Notes: generated by a model from the letters alone, not told the origin. Positions 19,154 to 29,140 are shown, counted from the first letter of the stretch. The stretch is 64,000 nt of DNA from Peribacillus loiseleuriae (GCF_001183985.1 NZ_LFZW01000001.1:3152059-3216058), one strand, 5' to 3'. Translations and numbers: made by a program.

Positions 19154-19873
19154 CTATTTTGTCAAGAAAATTGGAACCTTTGATTCAGCATCATAGGTGT
19201 ATGGTAATGAAAATGCAGGAACAAACTCGCTATTTTCCACTAGGAGATTGCGAATATCTTCTCCAGGCTTGTAATTTTCTTGATGGGCTTGTAAGGCGTC
19301 GTATAAATCGGGCGTATAATCGACAAACAGCTCACCATTTGTATTGATAACAATTTGGAGTGGTTTCTGACTGTATGGACTTGTCACTGTTGGCGCTTCC
19401 TTCATGCCTAACTTCTTATAATTCAACGCATACACATAGTCGGAAATTCTCTCACCGAATGGCGGGTATCCATTACTTTGACGATAAAGAGTAATCCTTA
19501 TCACCAATTCTTGGATTTGCTGGGCCATACGAACATCAATCAATTTCACAGTTGGATTATCCTCAACATCGACTAGTACGTATTGAAACACTCCTCCCGC
19601 CTCGTAGGAGTTTCCTGGAGCTTCAGCCATATACCTTGGCGCTATTTTCTTAAAGTCAATTACGTATTTCTGATAAATAGGCGTATCATTCTCTTTCGTT
19701 AAAATCGGCAAAACCTCTTGATCACTTTGAAATTGATCGACTGCGCTTTGCACAGACTGAATTTGCTCTTTATAAGGGTTTCGATTCTCCACTTTTTTTT
19801 CAGCTGGATATAAACATCCTGATAATAGGAGGGGAATTGTACAAATACTTAAGAACTTTTTTATCGATTTCAT
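19154..19873 (-). CDS. yphF: YphF, putative lipoprotein
   Basis: A 239-residue protein with an N-terminal lipoprotein signal: MKSIKKFLSICTIPLLLSGC, with the lipobox LLSGC placing the lipidated cysteine at residue 20. The mature part is hydrophilic and would sit outside the membrane. The start at 19873 is preferred because it gives the signal peptide and GAGGA lies upstream; an open frame 12 codons longer would bury the signal. Position between spoIVA and yphE identifies it as YphF. Function is unknown; in B. subtilis this neighbourhood is sporulation-linked. Confidence 0.85.
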   Translation of the reverse strand: MKSIKKFLSICTIPLLLSGCLYPAEKKVENRNPYKEQIQSVQSAVDQFQSDQEVLPILTKENDTPIYQKYVIDFKKIAPRYMAEAPGNSYEAGGVFQYVLVDVEDNPTVKLIDVRMAQQIQELVIRITLYRQSNGYPPFGERISDYVYALNYKKLGMKEAPTVTSPYSQKPLQIVINTNGELFVDYTPDLYDALQAHQENYKPGEDIRNLLVENSEFVPAFSLPYTYDAESKVPIFLTK

Positions 19874-19886
19874 GTCGGTATCCTCT

Positions 19887-20084
19887 TTAATTCGTTGGCC
19901 CGCTGACAACTATTACAAAAATAATCAGACCGGCCAAAATCATTAATATGTATGCAATTATTGCGGTTAACGTACGCCATATTCCTTTTAATTTATAACG
20001 GCTAAAATAAATAGAAAATATGGAGATTGCCATAAATCCCATGGCAACAAACGAAATCCACATTTTCTGCAGTGCTGGTGTCAT
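19887..20084 (-). CDS. yphE: YphE, small membrane protein (DUF2768)
   Basis: A 65-residue protein with two membrane segments (about residues 6-25 and 39-61) separated by a short basic stretch, YFSRYKLKGIWRT. The start at 20084 (MTPALQKMWISF) follows AAAAGGAGAGG. It is placed just upstream of yphF and is probably cotranscribed with it. The family is found in sporulating bacilli; its activity is unknown. Confidence 0.85.
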   Translation of the reverse strand: MTPALQKMWISFVAMGFMAISIFSIYFSRYKLKGIWRTLTAIIAYILMILAGLIIFVIVVSGPTN

Positions 20085-20468
20085 TAAAATCCTCTCCTTT
20101 TTCCGAATCATTATATCATATGAATTTCCAGTAATGGGAGAGAATTATCGATTCCTGTAGAAATATTTGAAAAAGGATAAGATCCTCAGGCAAAACGTAC
20201 CTTCAAATTGTTATAAATAATTGGTTATATGATTTTGCGATATTGACTTTTGACTCATTCTAGCTCTAGGCCTATTTGTTTTATCAACTTTATTCGTTAA
20301 CATAGTCAATTATAAAAAAAGACAGAAGATAAAGAAATCCCTTATCTTCCGCCATTTGACTAAATCCACCTAATACCAAGCCATATTGCTAGTTTACTGT
20401 CGTAGCATTGTATGCAGGTGTGCACATACTCGAACCGTCTATCGCCTATTTTAGGATAAATATTTATG
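20085..20468. other. Spacer yphE-gpsA
   Basis: This spacer contains the gpsA terminator at 20313-20353 and presumably the yphE promoter. No gene is seen. Confidence 0.6.
20313..20353 (-). terminator. Terminator downstream of gpsA
   Basis: On the minus strand GGAAGATAA and TTATCTTC pair around a 9-base loop and are followed by CTGTC and a run of seven T. It lies about 115 bases after the gpsA stop. Confidence 0.7.
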
Positions 20469-21521
20469 TTACAGTTCTTGTTTTTCGCCCCAAGCATTAA
20501 ACAAATCTTCAATTTCGTTTCTTTTCACTCGCGTCATCAATGAATCGACCGAATCTTTCACGTTCTGTTCATTAAACAAAACATCATATAATGCATTCGT
20601 GATAGGCATATCGACTCCGATCTTTTGGGCCAGTTGATAGGCAGCTTTCGTTGTTCGTACACCCTCTACAACCATGCCCATATTCGCAAGTACTTCTTCA
20701 AGGTTATTTCCTTTTCCAAGCATATTACCCGCACGCCAATTTCTAGAATGAATACTTGTACAAGTAACGATTAAATCACCAATCCCAGTGATTCCGGAAA
20801 ACGTCAGAGGATTCGCTCCCATCGCGGTTCCTAGCCTTGATATTTCAGCAAGTCCCCGTGTGATTAACGCTGCTTTCGCATTGTCGCCATACCCTAAGCC
20901 ATTCGTGATACCCGCAGCCAATGCGATGATGTTTTTCAACGCACCGCCAATTTCAACACCCACTATGTCTGGATTTGTATAGACACGAAAGTTTTGATTC
21001 ATAAATAAATCCTGAATTTTCTCAGCAGCTTTCATGTTTTTTGATGAAACCGTTACGATCGTCGGCTGACGCAAACTGACTTCCTCAGCATGACTTGGCC
21101 CTGATAATACGACTACCGCTTGAAGCTTTGATGCCGGAACCTCTTCTTCAATCATCTCCGATATGCGCAAAAGTGAATCTGGCTCGATACCTTTGGATAC
21201 ATGAACAATGGTCATAGGACGTTTTACTAATGGAACAATATCTTTCAGCACGTCTCTGATAGCCTTTGTTGGTATCGCCATGATAATCGTCTCAATATCT
21301 TCCACTGCTTGTTCAAGTGAATGGTATCCAACAATATTCGTAGGTAGTTCAATATTAGGCAAATACTTTGAGTTTGTGTGATGTGTATTAATTTCAGTGA
21401 TTTGCACTTCATTATGACCCCATAGACGGACTTGGTGCTGATTGTCGGCTAAAACCATGGCAAGAGCTGTCCCCCAGCTCCCTGCGCCAATCACTGCGAT
21501 TTTTTGTTTAATTTCTGACAT
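20469..21521 (-). CDS. gpsA: Glycerol-3-phosphate dehydrogenase [NAD(P)+]
   Basis: GpsA reduces dihydroxyacetone phosphate to sn-glycerol 3-phosphate, the backbone of phospholipids and teichoic acids. The 350 residues have the Rossmann motif [11 protein letters not shown] near 10, [22 protein letters not shown], the catalytic-lysine block [13 protein letters not shown] and GLGDLI-like [11 protein letters not shown]. The start at 21521 ([12 protein letters not shown]) has GGAGGCGG upstream; the longer open frame lies inside der. It follows der by about 16 bases and is likely cotranscribed with it. Confidence 0.97.
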   Translation of the reverse strand: MSEIKQKIAVIGAGSWGTALAMVLADNQHQVRLWGHNEVQITEINTHHTNSKYLPNIELPTNIVGYHSLEQAVEDIETIIMAIPTKAIRDVLKDIVPLVKRPMTIVHVSKGIEPDSLLRISEMIEEEVPASKLQAVVVLSGPSHAEEVSLRQPTIVTVSSKNMKAAEKIQDLFMNQNFRVYTNPDIVGVEIGGALKNIIALAAGITNGLGYGDNAKAALITRGLAEISRLGTAMGANPLTFSGITGIGDLIVTCTSIHSRNWRAGNMLGKGNNLEEVLANMGMVVEGVRTTKAAYQLAQKIGVDMPITNALYDVLFNEQNVKDSVDSLMTRVKRNEIEDLFNAWGEKQEL

Positions 21522-21537
21522 GCTTACACCGCCTCCG

Positions 21538-22848
21538 TTATTTTCTTTGGCGACCGAACATCCTGATAGGACTTCCTTCGAAGCCAAAGGCATCTCGAAT
21601 TCGATTTTCTAAAAATCTTTGATATGAAAAATGAAGGAGCTCTGGATCATTTACAAAAACTATGAATGTTGGCGGTTTAACTGCAACCTGAGTTGTATAA
21701 TACACTTTCAAACGAGTACCATTATGTGTTGGTGTTGGATTCATAGCAATCGCATCCATTAATACTTCATTTAAAGTATTCGTTTGAACTCTTAATGCAT
21801 GACTTTCACTGACTTGATCAATGATTGGCATGACCGTATGAATCCGTTTTTTCGTCAATGCAGATAGATAAACGATTGGTGCATAGTCCATGAATAAAAA
21901 ATGAGCCCGGATACTTTCTTCGAATTCCTTCATTGTTTTTTCATCTTTTTCAATCGCATCCCATTTATTGACAACAATGATGATTCCACGACCTGCTTCA
22001 TGAGCATATCCAGCGATTTTCTTATCCTGCTCACGAATTCCTTCTTCCGCGTTTAAGACTACAAGAACTACATCAGAACGTTCAATCGCTCGTAAAGCTC
22101 TTAGTACACTATACTTCTCTGTACTTTCATATACTTTCCCTTTTTTCCGCATACCTGCCGTATCAATGATGACATATTCTTTGCCATCAAATTTATAAGG
22201 GGAATCAATTGCATCCCTTGTTGTTCCTTCAATATCGCTGACAATCACTCGATCCTCACCTAATAGGGCGTTTACAAGTGATGATTTGCCGACATTTGGA
22301 CGTCCAATCAAGCTGAACTTAATGACACCTTCATCATAATCACTGCCATCGAATTCTGGGAAATGTTTAGCAACTTCATCTAGCAAATCACCAAGTCCTA
22401 AACCGTGTGATCCAGAGATCGGATACGGCTCCCCAAAACCAAGCGAGTAAAAATCATAAATTTGATTTCTCATTTCAGGATTGTCCACTTTGTTCACTGC
22501 TAAAACAACAGGTTTTTTTGATTTATAAAGGATTTTCGCTACTTCCTCATCAGCAGAAGTAACTCCTTCACGTCCATTTGTCATAAAAATAATGACATCC
22601 GCTTCATCAATAGCGATTTCAGCTTGTTGGCGGATTTGTTCAAGGAATGGCTCATCTCCGATATCAATTCCACCTGTATCAATAATATTAAAATCATATG
22701 TCAGCCATTCGCCTGAACTATATATTCTATCTCTCGTAACACCAGGTACATCTTCTACAATCGAAACTCTCTCTCCGACAATTCGATTGAAGATGGTTGA
22801 TTTCCCAACGTTCGGGCGGCCAACTATGGCAACTACCGGTTTTGGCAT
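21538..22848 (-). CDS. der: Ribosome-assembly GTPase Der (EngA)
   Basis: Der is the essential tandem GTPase needed for 50S maturation. Two G domains are visible: [11 protein letters not shown] at 10-20 with [15 protein letters not shown] and NKVD, and a second [11 protein letters not shown] near 182 with [13 protein letters not shown] and NKWD. A C-terminal KH-like domain follows. The 436-residue length is normal. The start at 22848 ([10 protein letters not shown]) is chosen because AGAGAGGATGA lies a suitable distance upstream, whereas an ATG four codons earlier overlaps that site. Confidence 0.97.
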   Translation of the reverse strand: MPKPVVAIVGRPNVGKSTIFNRIVGERVSIVEDVPGVTRDRIYSSGEWLTYDFNIIDTGGIDIGDEPFLEQIRQQAEIAIDEADVIIFMTNGREGVTSADEEVAKILYKSKKPVVLAVNKVDNPEMRNQIYDFYSLGFGEPYPISGSHGLGLGDLLDEVAKHFPEFDGSDYDEGVIKFSLIGRPNVGKSSLVNALLGEDRVIVSDIEGTTRDAIDSPYKFDGKEYVIIDTAGMRKKGKVYESTEKYSVLRALRAIERSDVVLVVLNAEEGIREQDKKIAGYAHEAGRGIIIVVNKWDAIEKDEKTMKEFEESIRAHFLFMDYAPIVYLSALTKKRIHTVMPIIDQVSESHALRVQTNTLNEVLMDAIAMNPTPTHNGTRLKVYYTTQVAVKPPTFIVFVNDPELLHFSYQRFLENRIRDAFGFEGSPIRMFGRQRK

Positions 22849-23365
22849 GCTGTTTGTCATCCTCTCTTTTTACATGTATCGCTTCCATCATTACATTCAT
22901 GAATGCATTCCATTATCGTATTAAACCCTGCCTTTTTTAGATAATCAAATATATTTTAATGAAAAGAGTCCACAAACTTTCATAAAATATTGACAGGTTC
23001 CTTAAAGAAGACAATCTTTGGGCATACGCTCTAATTGTTCTTCATTCGTTATCTGCAAAGCTTTTCAGAAGCCTTCACTAACTATCATATAGTATCAAAT
23101 TTTTCAACAATCAACAATATAGAATAACTGCAACCATTCCAAAGCTACAATAATCTATACCAATGAACATCTATTAGCAAGCCTAAGGGGTACTATGGAA
23201 ATGAGTATGCTTCTAGTTCATATGGAAGCGAATCAATGGAGGTAGTTACACGATAAGGATCAGGCAAACACTAGAAAAAATCCTAGTTTCCGTATAGTAG
23301 CAGCTGATTTTAGTACATTTGTTACCTGCACTTCTTTGCCATTCAACAGTCATTTTGAACAACCT
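22849..23365. other. Spacer der-yphA with no gene
   Basis: In B. subtilis a further gene (yphB) lies between der and yphA; nothing comparable is open here. At 23349-23371 the sequence CATTTTGAACAACCTCTAC resembles the right end of the family A repeats plus its flank, so a degraded copy may be present. Otherwise I see nothing recognisable. Confidence 0.5.
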
Positions 23366-23974
23366 CTACAATTGTTTTTGTCCTGTCTGAAATTTATTTT
23401 GCATATAGTTCATTGCAAAAACACTTAACCATTCGAGACCTGACCAAAAAAGACTTGCACTGACTGAAATGGTCATCATATCAAGCAATATGTAAGATAT
23501 CGCGGTATAGGGAAGTGAATTATGTACCATAGTAATCATATAAATCCCATCACCCAAAATCATGCCGACAAGGATGCTACTTATTCGCTGTTTCCAGCCT
23601 TTGTATAAAAATAATGTTAAAAAATGAAGCACAAGCGCAGCTAACCATGTAGGATTAACAAAGACCCAAAGCGGATCGAGCAGTGTAAATAACTGAAAAG
23701 AAGCATAACTTAATGCAATTATCGAACAAGAAAGCATGAAATAGGCAAACTGATACAACGAAAGTCTACGATGATAGATGAGAACGACAAATAATAAATA
23801 AATTCCAGCGAACCCAAATGAATACCTTCCGATATGAATAATATATCCAGCGATTCCCATTACAGCTAATAGGTGAACTAATAATGGAAAACGATAAACC
23901 TGTGCCTTTGAAAAAAAGAACATGACAATGACCCACGTAATCCAAGCAATCCAATAAAAAAGTAACCCTTCCAT
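23366..23974 (-). CDS. yphA: YphA, integral membrane protein
   Basis: A 202-residue, very hydrophobic protein with about seven membrane segments and no soluble domain. It begins MEGLLFYWIAWITWV, like B. subtilis YphA. The start at 23974 has GAGGGGTG upstream. The position between der and ypzI/ypfD matches B. subtilis. No catalytic motif is visible; function unknown. Confidence 0.8.
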   Translation of the reverse strand: MEGLLFYWIAWITWVIVMFFFSKAQVYRFPLLVHLLAVMGIAGYIIHIGRYSFGFAGIYLLFVVLIYHRRLSLYQFAYFMLSCSIIALSYASFQLFTLLDPLWVFVNPTWLAALVLHFLTLFLYKGWKQRISSILVGMILGDGIYMITMVHNSLPYTAISYILLDMMTISVSASLFWSGLEWLSVFAMNYMQNKFQTGQKQL

Positions 23975-24115
23975 TTTCAACACCCCTCTTATAAAACAGT
24001 ATGTCTGCTTTAATCAGAGGTTAAACCTTGGCATAACTTGTTTTTCATAATTCATATGGATTCTGTGAATAAATAAAGAGGCCTTTAGTTAGGTTAAAAG
24101 GAGGAGGTGTTAATA

Positions 24116-24250
24116 ATGGGAAAAGATCGACAAGAGAAAAAATTAAAGATGAGCAACAGGGTGGAATCAGACCGTGATCAGTCTCTTAAATATTCTGGTG
24201 CAACAAAATTGGAAGGGCCTGAAGAGGCGAGAAGAAGAAATAAACTGTAA
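24116..24250 (+). CDS. ypzI: YpzI-like small protein
   Basis: A 44-residue hydrophilic protein on the plus strand. It reads MGKDRQEKKLKMSNRVESDR, continues with DQSLKYSGATKLEGPEEARR and ends RNKL. The ribosome binding site GGAGGAGGTG stands about 7 bases upstream. It is very charged and matches the YpzI family as I remember it, in the same chromosomal place. It is divergent from yphA and convergent with ypfD, with the palindrome at 24298-24393 between. Function unknown; possibly sporulation-related by neighbourhood only. Confidence 0.8.
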   Translation: MGKDRQEKKLKMSNRVESDRDQSLKYSGATKLEGPEEARRRNKL

Positions 24251-24297
24251 AAATTTAATTGAAAATTACTTATTTTTTTAAAGGAACGAATCTATTC

Positions 24298-24393
24298 TAA
24301 AAAAAATGAGTCTGACCTCACACTCTATACACCGTTTATTAGATTGGATAAACGAATATAGTAGGTATGAGGTCTGACTCATTCAGTATATGA
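24298..24393. repeat. Dispersed palindromic repeat, family C, copy 3 (inverted)
   Basis: AATGAGTCTGACCTCA and TGAGGTCTGACTCATT pair at 15 of 16 positions. The inner TCTATACACCGTTT at 24324-24337 is the complement of the AAACGGTGTATAGA core of copies at 477 and 45545. It sits between the convergent 3' ends of ypzI and ypfD, with A/T runs on both sides, so it can terminate both. Confidence 0.75.
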
Positions 24394-24404
24394 CAGGCTT
24401 ATTT

Positions 24405-25541
24405 TTATTTTAATTTTTTAAATGCATCTCCAAGAATTTCACCTAATTGAAACCCTTTTGACTCTTCAGGTAATTCATACTCCTCATAATGTGAAGAGTC
24501 TTGCTCCTGCAAATCTTTAATACTTAAGGATAGCCGTTGATCTACTTCATTCACCTCAAGCACCTTCACCGTAACCGTTTGACCTTCCTGCAAAACTTCG
24601 TGCGGCGTGCCGATGTGTTTATGTGCAATTTGCGAAATATGCACGAGACCTTCTACACCAGGGAAAATTTCAACAAACGCTCCAAATGAAACGAGACGCT
24701 TAACTGTCCCTTCCAGCACCGATCCTTTTGAAGCTTTTTCAGCAATACCTTCCCAAGGTCCAGGAAGTGTTTCTTTAATGGATAAAGAGATTCTTTCATT
24801 ATCACGATCAATGGAAAGAATTTTCACTTTTACCTGATCGCCTTCTGACACGACATCAGATGCTTTTTCAACATGTTCATGAGAAAGCTGGGAAATATGA
24901 ACAAGACCGTCTACACCGCCGATATCTACGAAAGCTCCGAAATCTGTCAGTCTTTGAACGATTCCTTCAATCACTTGCCCGCTTTCGATTTTATCAAGTA
25001 TGTTAGATTTTTGTTTTTTCTTTTCATCTTGAACGACAGCTCGATGTGATAGAATTAAACGATTTTTCTCTTTGTCCAGCTCAACAATTTTAAATGTTAA
25101 TGATTTGTTTTTATAATCTGAGAAATCTTCTACAAAATAGTCTTCAACGAGAGATGCTGGTACAAATCCCCTTACTCCCATATCGACGACAAGACCGCCC
25201 TTCACGACGTCCCGAACTTCCGCTTCAAATACTTCCTGTGTCTCGAACATCTGTTCAAGTTTATCCCAAGCTTGTAAAGCATCCATTTTTCTTTTTGATA
25301 GAATAAGAGCTTCTTCTTCCACCTTAATTACTTCAAGCTCAAGTACATCGCCTTCAGCCACTGCGTCAGATGCTTTTTCGATGTGCAGGCTTGATAATTC
25401 ACTTATAGGGATAATTCCATCGGCTTTCGCGTTTTCCACAGCTACAATGACTTGCTTTTCCTCTACCTTGGATACCGTTGCATTCACCTTGTCTCCCACT
25501 ACATAATTGTTTACTTCAATTTGGTTCATGTCTTCTGTCAT
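24405..25541 (-). CDS. ypfD: S1 RNA-binding domain protein YpfD (RpsA-like)
   Basis: YpfD is the four-S1-domain relative of ribosomal protein S1 found in bacilli. The 378 residues contain S1 repeats at roughly 15-85, 100-170, 190-258 and 275-345, each with the VxGxVxxxxxFGAFVxI...GLVHISQ pattern best seen in repeats three and four. An acidic C-terminal tail follows. The start at 25541 ([12 protein letters not shown]) has AAGGAGGAG upstream. It lies downstream of plsC and cmk, the usual cmk-rpsA linkage. Unlike the E. coli protein it is not essential in B. subtilis, and its exact role is debated. Confidence 0.93.
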   Translation of the reverse strand: MTEDMNQIEVNNYVVGDKVNATVSKVEEKQVIVAVENAKADGIIPISELSSLHIEKASDAVAEGDVLELEVIKVEEEALILSKRKMDALQAWDKLEQMFETQEVFEAEVRDVVKGGLVVDMGVRGFVPASLVEDYFVEDFSDYKNKSLTFKIVELDKEKNRLILSHRAVVQDEKKKQKSNILDKIESGQVIEGIVQRLTDFGAFVDIGGVDGLVHISQLSHEHVEKASDVVSEGDQVKVKILSIDRDNERISLSIKETLPGPWEGIAEKASKGSVLEGTVKRLVSFGAFVEIFPGVEGLVHISQIAHKHIGTPHEVLQEGQTVTVKVLEVNEVDQRLSLSIKDLQEQDSSHYEEYELPEESKGFQLGEILGDAFKKLK

Positions 25542-25726
25542 TACGAACTCCTCCTTAACCCATGACTGCACTGCAGAATTTCTATTCCAGGCTTTTTCCT
25601 GATCTAAGAATAAGTTAGCTGGCCTGTCTAAGAGCGAATAAAGATTTTATATTAATTCATAATTCGGAATTAATCCCCCATTTATATAAACTCTAATAAA
25701 AACGATAAATTGTCAAGCAAGATGAA

Positions 25727-26314
25727 TTATTTATGCTCATTAATCAATGTTTGAATTTCATCCATGATAGCCTTCGTTGCGACGTCTGCTGAAACTTTCT
25801 CTTCACGCAATCTTTCAAAATCCATCGGTTGTCCAAAGACAATCTTTACAGGTCTAAACGCTTTATAAGGGCCGATAACGGCACATGGGAGGACCGCTGC
25901 TTTTGATCGGAGAGCGAAAAAGCCTGCTCCGGCTAATCCCTCACCTAATTGACCATCCTTACTTCGTGTTCCTTCTGGGAAAAGCCCTAATACTTGCCCA
26001 TCTTTAAGTACCGCTAGGCCTTTTCGCAATGCCTCCCTGTCACTTAATCCACGTTTTACTGGAAATGCATGAACTTTAGGTAATATCCCCTTCAAAATAG
26101 GAATCTGAAACAATTCTTCTTTAGCCATAAAGTGAATATCTCTTTTCGATGCAATTCCAACCATTGGCGGATCTAAGTTGTTAATATGGTTGGAACAGAT
26201 TAGTACTCCCCCCTCTCCTGGGATATTTTCCTTTCCTATCGCTTTAGCCCTATAGAATGGCAATAGAACAATTTTTACAGCGTTTTTGGCAAATGTGTAA
26301 AAATTCAAATTCAT
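25727..26314 (-). CDS. plsC: 1-acyl-sn-glycerol-3-phosphate acyltransferase
   Basis: PlsC acylates lysophosphatidate to phosphatidate at the membrane. The 195-residue protein has the acyltransferase block NHINNLD (the NHx4D motif) near 42, and [10 protein letters not shown] near 113. One weak hydrophobic segment at the N-terminus (VKIVLLPFY) would anchor it. The start overlaps the cmk stop by four bases (ATGA), so the two are translationally coupled. The B. subtilis plsC lies elsewhere, but the cmk-plsC-ypfD arrangement is common in other Bacillaceae. Confidence 0.93.
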   Translation of the reverse strand: MNLNFYTFAKNAVKIVLLPFYRAKAIGKENIPGEGGVLICSNHINNLDPPMVGIASKRDIHFMAKEELFQIPILKGILPKVHAFPVKRGLSDREALRKGLAVLKDGQVLGLFPEGTRSKDGQLGEGLAGAGFFALRSKAAVLPCAVIGPYKAFRPVKIVFGQPMDFERLREEKVSADVATKAIMDEIQTLINEHK

Positions 26315-26985
26315 CTTATCCTTTCTTCTATGAGCGAAATGATTGTTTTTGCTACCTCTTCGATCGACATAGAGGTAGTATCTAGTTCCAAGGCATCTTT
26401 CGCCTTTCTCAATGGGGATACTTCTCGTTCCGAATCCAGCTTATCGCGTAAAGCAATCTCTTCTTTTAATTTCTCTATATCTGCTGAAAATCCTTTTTGT
26501 GAATTTTCCTGGTATCTACGGTGTGCACGTTCTTCTACGGAAGCAATTAAGAACACTTTTACTTTTGCATCCGGAAGTACATGTGTACCGATATCGCGCC
26601 CATCCATGACAACCCCGCCGCCTTTTGCTAGCTGTTGCTGTCTGCGAACCATTTCTTCTCGAATCGAACGATGCTTAGATACTTCAGATACTGCAGCTGT
26701 CACTTCGTTATTCCTAATTTGTGCAGTGACGTTTTCACCATCAAGAAACACAAGCTGTCCATGTTCACTTGGCTTTAACTCAATTTCCGTTTGTGTCAGC
26801 AATGAAAAAAGTTCTAGCTCATTTGCAGGATTGATGCTTTCACTATAAGCTTTGTATGTTAATGCGCGATACATGGCTCCTGTATCCACGTAAATATAAT
26901 TAAATTTTTCTGCCACTATTTTTGCCACGGTACTCTTCCCCGCTGCTGCAGGTCCATCAATGGCAACAGATATTTTCTTTATCAT
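26311..26985 (-). CDS. cmk: Cytidylate kinase
   Basis: Cmk phosphorylates CMP and dCMP. The 224 residues show the P-loop [10 protein letters not shown] at 10-19, [13 protein letters not shown], the [14 protein letters not shown] block that recognises the nucleotide, and RAHRRYQE of the lid. Length is normal. ATG 26985 is preceded by TAGGAGGATTT. It overlaps plsC by four bases. Confidence 0.97.
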   Translation of the reverse strand: MIKKISVAIDGPAAAGKSTVAKIVAEKFNYIYVDTGAMYRALTYKAYSESINPANELELFSLLTQTEIELKPSEHGQLVFLDGENVTAQIRNNEVTAAVSEVSKHRSIREEMVRRQQQLAKGGGVVMDGRDIGTHVLPDAKVKVFLIASVEERAHRRYQENSQKGFSADIEKLKEEIALRDKLDSEREVSPLRKAKDALELDTTSMSIEEVAKTIISLIEERIR

Positions 26986-27222
26986 AAATCCTCCTAAAAT
27001 CCTATCTAATGCTGTAGTATCTTATCCTGTTTATTTTATCACATTCACTTAAGGAAACAGAAATACTTTTGCCTAACAAATAGAATTCATATTCCCAAGT
27101 GAAGAACCATAAAAACTAGGCTACGTTATTGTTGTTAAATCGTTTTTAGCTCATTCATATAAAATAACGGTTCCGTACGTCAAGAACTAAATGACCTTTT
27201 TAATCCTCAAAGGTTATTTCAA

Positions 27223-27250
27223 CAAAAAAAAGCGAAAAAAATTCGCTTTC
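27223..27250 (-). terminator. Terminator after ypfB
   Basis: On the minus strand AAGCGAATTTTTTTCGCTT forms a short stem followed by a run of eight T, just after the ypfB stop. It separates ypfB from cmk. Confidence 0.8.
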
Positions 27251-27252
27251 TT

Positions 27253-27438
27253 TTAGTCTTTCAAATCATCGAATGTTTCAATGACTTTCGTATAATTATT
27301 GCTATTGACCCCTTCATACCGAGCAAGTTTTTTAAATTGAACAAAAGTATCTTCACGATTCAAAAAAAGTTGAAAGGCAAGTAAGAAAATCAATTGAATC
27401 CAAATCAATTTAATAATAAATCGTTCTACCATTTCCAA
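27253..27438 (-). CDS. ypfB: YpfB-like small membrane protein (DUF5359)
   Basis: A protein of about 61 residues with one strong membrane segment (FIIKLIWIQLIFLLAFQLFL) and a hydrophilic tail. The start is uncertain. TTG 27438 lies 11 bases after GGAGGGG, ATG 27432 lies 17 after, and the frame stays open to 27501. In B. subtilis ypfB follows ypfA (a PilZ-domain c-di-GMP receptor) and precedes cmk. Here ypfA is missing and a 270-base non-coding stretch takes its place. Function unknown. Confidence 0.7.
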   Translation of the reverse strand: MEMVERFIIKLIWIQLIFLLAFQLFLNREDTFVQFKKLARYEGVNSNNYTKVIETFDDLKD

Positions 27439-27519
27439 GTTTGTTCTACCCCTCCATCTGCGATCAAGTCTTTCTAACAGTATGGAGTAATGATATGTCA
27501 TTCATTCAAACTCTTTAAA

Positions 27520-27576
27520 TTATAATCCGCTATCCTCAATCTCTACTGCCATTGCTTTATGCATTTCTTCAGTCAT
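27520..27576 (-). CDS. Possible 18-residue peptide, low confidence
   Basis: ATG at 27576 stands 4-6 bases after GGGGGAGA and reads MTEEMHKAMAVEIEDSGL before TAA, 81 bases upstream of ypfB. The good ribosome binding site and acidic composition are what is seen. A leader peptide, a real small protein or chance are all possible, and I recognise no family. Confidence 0.3.
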   Translation of the reverse strand: MTEEMHKAMAVEIEDSGL

Positions 27577-27589
27577 GCATTCTCCCCCA

Positions 27590-27762
27590 TCTAAAATGCT
27601 AACGCATTTTTGAGGAAGGGGTTTCTGTCGTATCGATGTGCTCACCTAAAAGTTCTACGTGAACCGGAACGATTAACGAGCAACGGTGCTGTCACATCGG
27701 TGGACTACACACACCCAGACCCTCTATCCCATTGGTCTTGCCGTTGGGACTTCTTTTTTTTA
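27590..27762 (+). ncRNA. Candidate structured RNA with intrinsic terminator
   Basis: On the plus strand CGATGTG (27634-27640) pairs with CACATCG (27693-27699), enclosing a GTTC-TACGT-GAAC hairpin at 27652-27664. The 3' end is a terminator: TCCCATTGG and CCGTTGGGA (27727-27749) followed by CTTC and eight T. The T run exists only for plus-strand transcripts, yet no plus-strand gene is present. A TATAAT hexamer occurs at 27521-27526, though no good -35 was found. I infer a small RNA ending near the ypeB 3' end. It matches no RNA family I recognise. Confidence 0.35.
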
Positions 27763-27774
27763 CATAATCATTTC

Positions 27775-29127
27775 TTATAATAAATTTTCGTAAACCGGCT
27801 CAGCATTTTTTAATTTTTCCACTTTTTCTTCTCTGCCCGAATTGGCATTGATAAAAATCCGATACGTATCCTGATTAATGGTTCCTAAAAATTCATAGCA
27901 AAGAACTTCTTGATCAAGATCGTTAATAATTAACGCTTTTCTTTCCTCCATAATAGTTACTTTCTGATTAATTTTTGTTTTTGCTTCTTCAGCAGTTAGT
28001 GTAGCTTTAGGAATATCACGTTTTTTATGTGATTGAAAGAAGTCATCAGCTGAAAAGCCAAGCACCGATCCATCATCAAGTGCAATTTTAATTTTCACCG
28101 AATCTGGATAGATTCTTACACCATCCTGTAAAGTAACGAAATTAAATAATCCTACATGATCATATTGAGCACTTTCAAACAGATCCAATGATTCAAAATC
28201 ATTTTCTTTTAGAAATTGAACCGCTTTTTGACTGGCTGTACTTAAATCCAATTTACTGTTCTGAATGTCACGATTGTTAATATACCAAACTGGGTAGCCT
28301 CCTTTTTTAGTTAAGTCCATATCTACTTCGTTATTCGTCTTTGTTTCAACGAGACTTATACTATAAAATCCGTATTTCGACCCTTTTCCATTTTCCTCAA
28401 TTTTCACCTCGATCGGTTCTGTCATTTTTGCATATTTCTTAGCTTTTTTAATTGCTTCTTCTTTCGAAATGACTTCCCCTTTTATGTTTTGAAAGTTTTT
28501 ATTTTCTTGCTTCGCACTTGTAAATGTAGGGTCCCCTGATTGAGATTCCGAGTAACCTGACACTGTTTTTTCAACCGTTTCAAACCCATCAATAATCGTG
28601 TTGTCTGTATTCTCTTTCCCTGATGCTAACGCCATTTCAACGTCCATCCAACGAAGATTATTCTTTATTACAAGATATTGGACCTTTCTTAATTCCTTCT
28701 GAATTTCTCCAGCTTGTCCGTAAAGAGATTCAAGTCTAGCATATTCCTTATCATTAAGCGGTTCTTTTTCCAAATCTCTTACAGCTGTTTGATAGCTAAA
28801 ATCACCGATATTTGACAAGAACTCTTCTGTTTTATTAAACGGAAGTAATGTCAATGGAAGCTGACCTACATCATTTTGTGCTTCGGATGTAATTCTCCAA
28901 ACATCCGTAAGGGCTGGACTAAGAGATGTCCGAGAATTCATCGCTAATGTATTACCAATCTTATCTTGCAAAATATCTACCTGATACGATAAATCATGAA
29001 ATGCACGTTGATACGTATTTTCAGCATTAATCAAGATTGCGTTTTTTTCCTTATGTTCTTGGTAGCCCCAAAAGCCAGAACCCGCTACAGCTAATACTAA
29101 TACACCGATCACTACGTTTCTAATCAA
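27775..29127 (-). CDS. ypeB: YpeB, germination protein partner of SleB
   Basis: YpeB is needed for SleB to be stable and active in the spore and is cleaved during germination. The 450 residues start with a membrane anchor (VVIGVLVLAVAGSGFWGY), followed by a helical region and, from about residue 220, PepSY-like repeats with the pattern ISKEEAIKKAKKYA and LTAEEAKTKINQKV. The start is TTG 29127 with GAGGTG upstream. It lies 13 bases downstream of sleB, as in B. subtilis. Expression in the forespore under SigG is known for this pair; no promoter was assigned. Confidence 0.95.
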   Translation of the reverse strand: MIRNVVIGVLVLAVAGSGFWGYQEHKEKNAILINAENTYQRAFHDLSYQVDILQDKIGNTLAMNSRTSLSPALTDVWRITSEAQNDVGQLPLTLLPFNKTEEFLSNIGDFSYQTAVRDLEKEPLNDKEYARLESLYGQAGEIQKELRKVQYLVIKNNLRWMDVEMALASGKENTDNTIIDGFETVEKTVSGYSESQSGDPTFTSAKQENKNFQNIKGEVISKEEAIKKAKKYAKMTEPIEVKIEENGKGSKYGFYSISLVETKTNNEVDMDLTKKGGYPVWYINNRDIQNSKLDLSTASQKAVQFLKENDFESLDLFESAQYDHVGLFNFVTLQDGVRIYPDSVKIKIALDDGSVLGFSADDFFQSHKKRDIPKATLTAEEAKTKINQKVTIMEERKALIINDLDQEVLCYEFLGTINQDTYRIFINANSGREEKVEKLKNAEPVYENLL

Positions 29128-29140
29128 TTCGTTTCACCTC

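Larger units (their letters stand above)
27439..27774. other. Structured spacer in place of ypfA
   Basis: This stretch occupies the place where B. subtilis carries ypfA. No PilZ-domain frame is present. It holds an 18-codon frame at 27520-27576 and a structured region with a plus-strand terminator (27590-27762), both listed separately. Confidence 0.6.
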
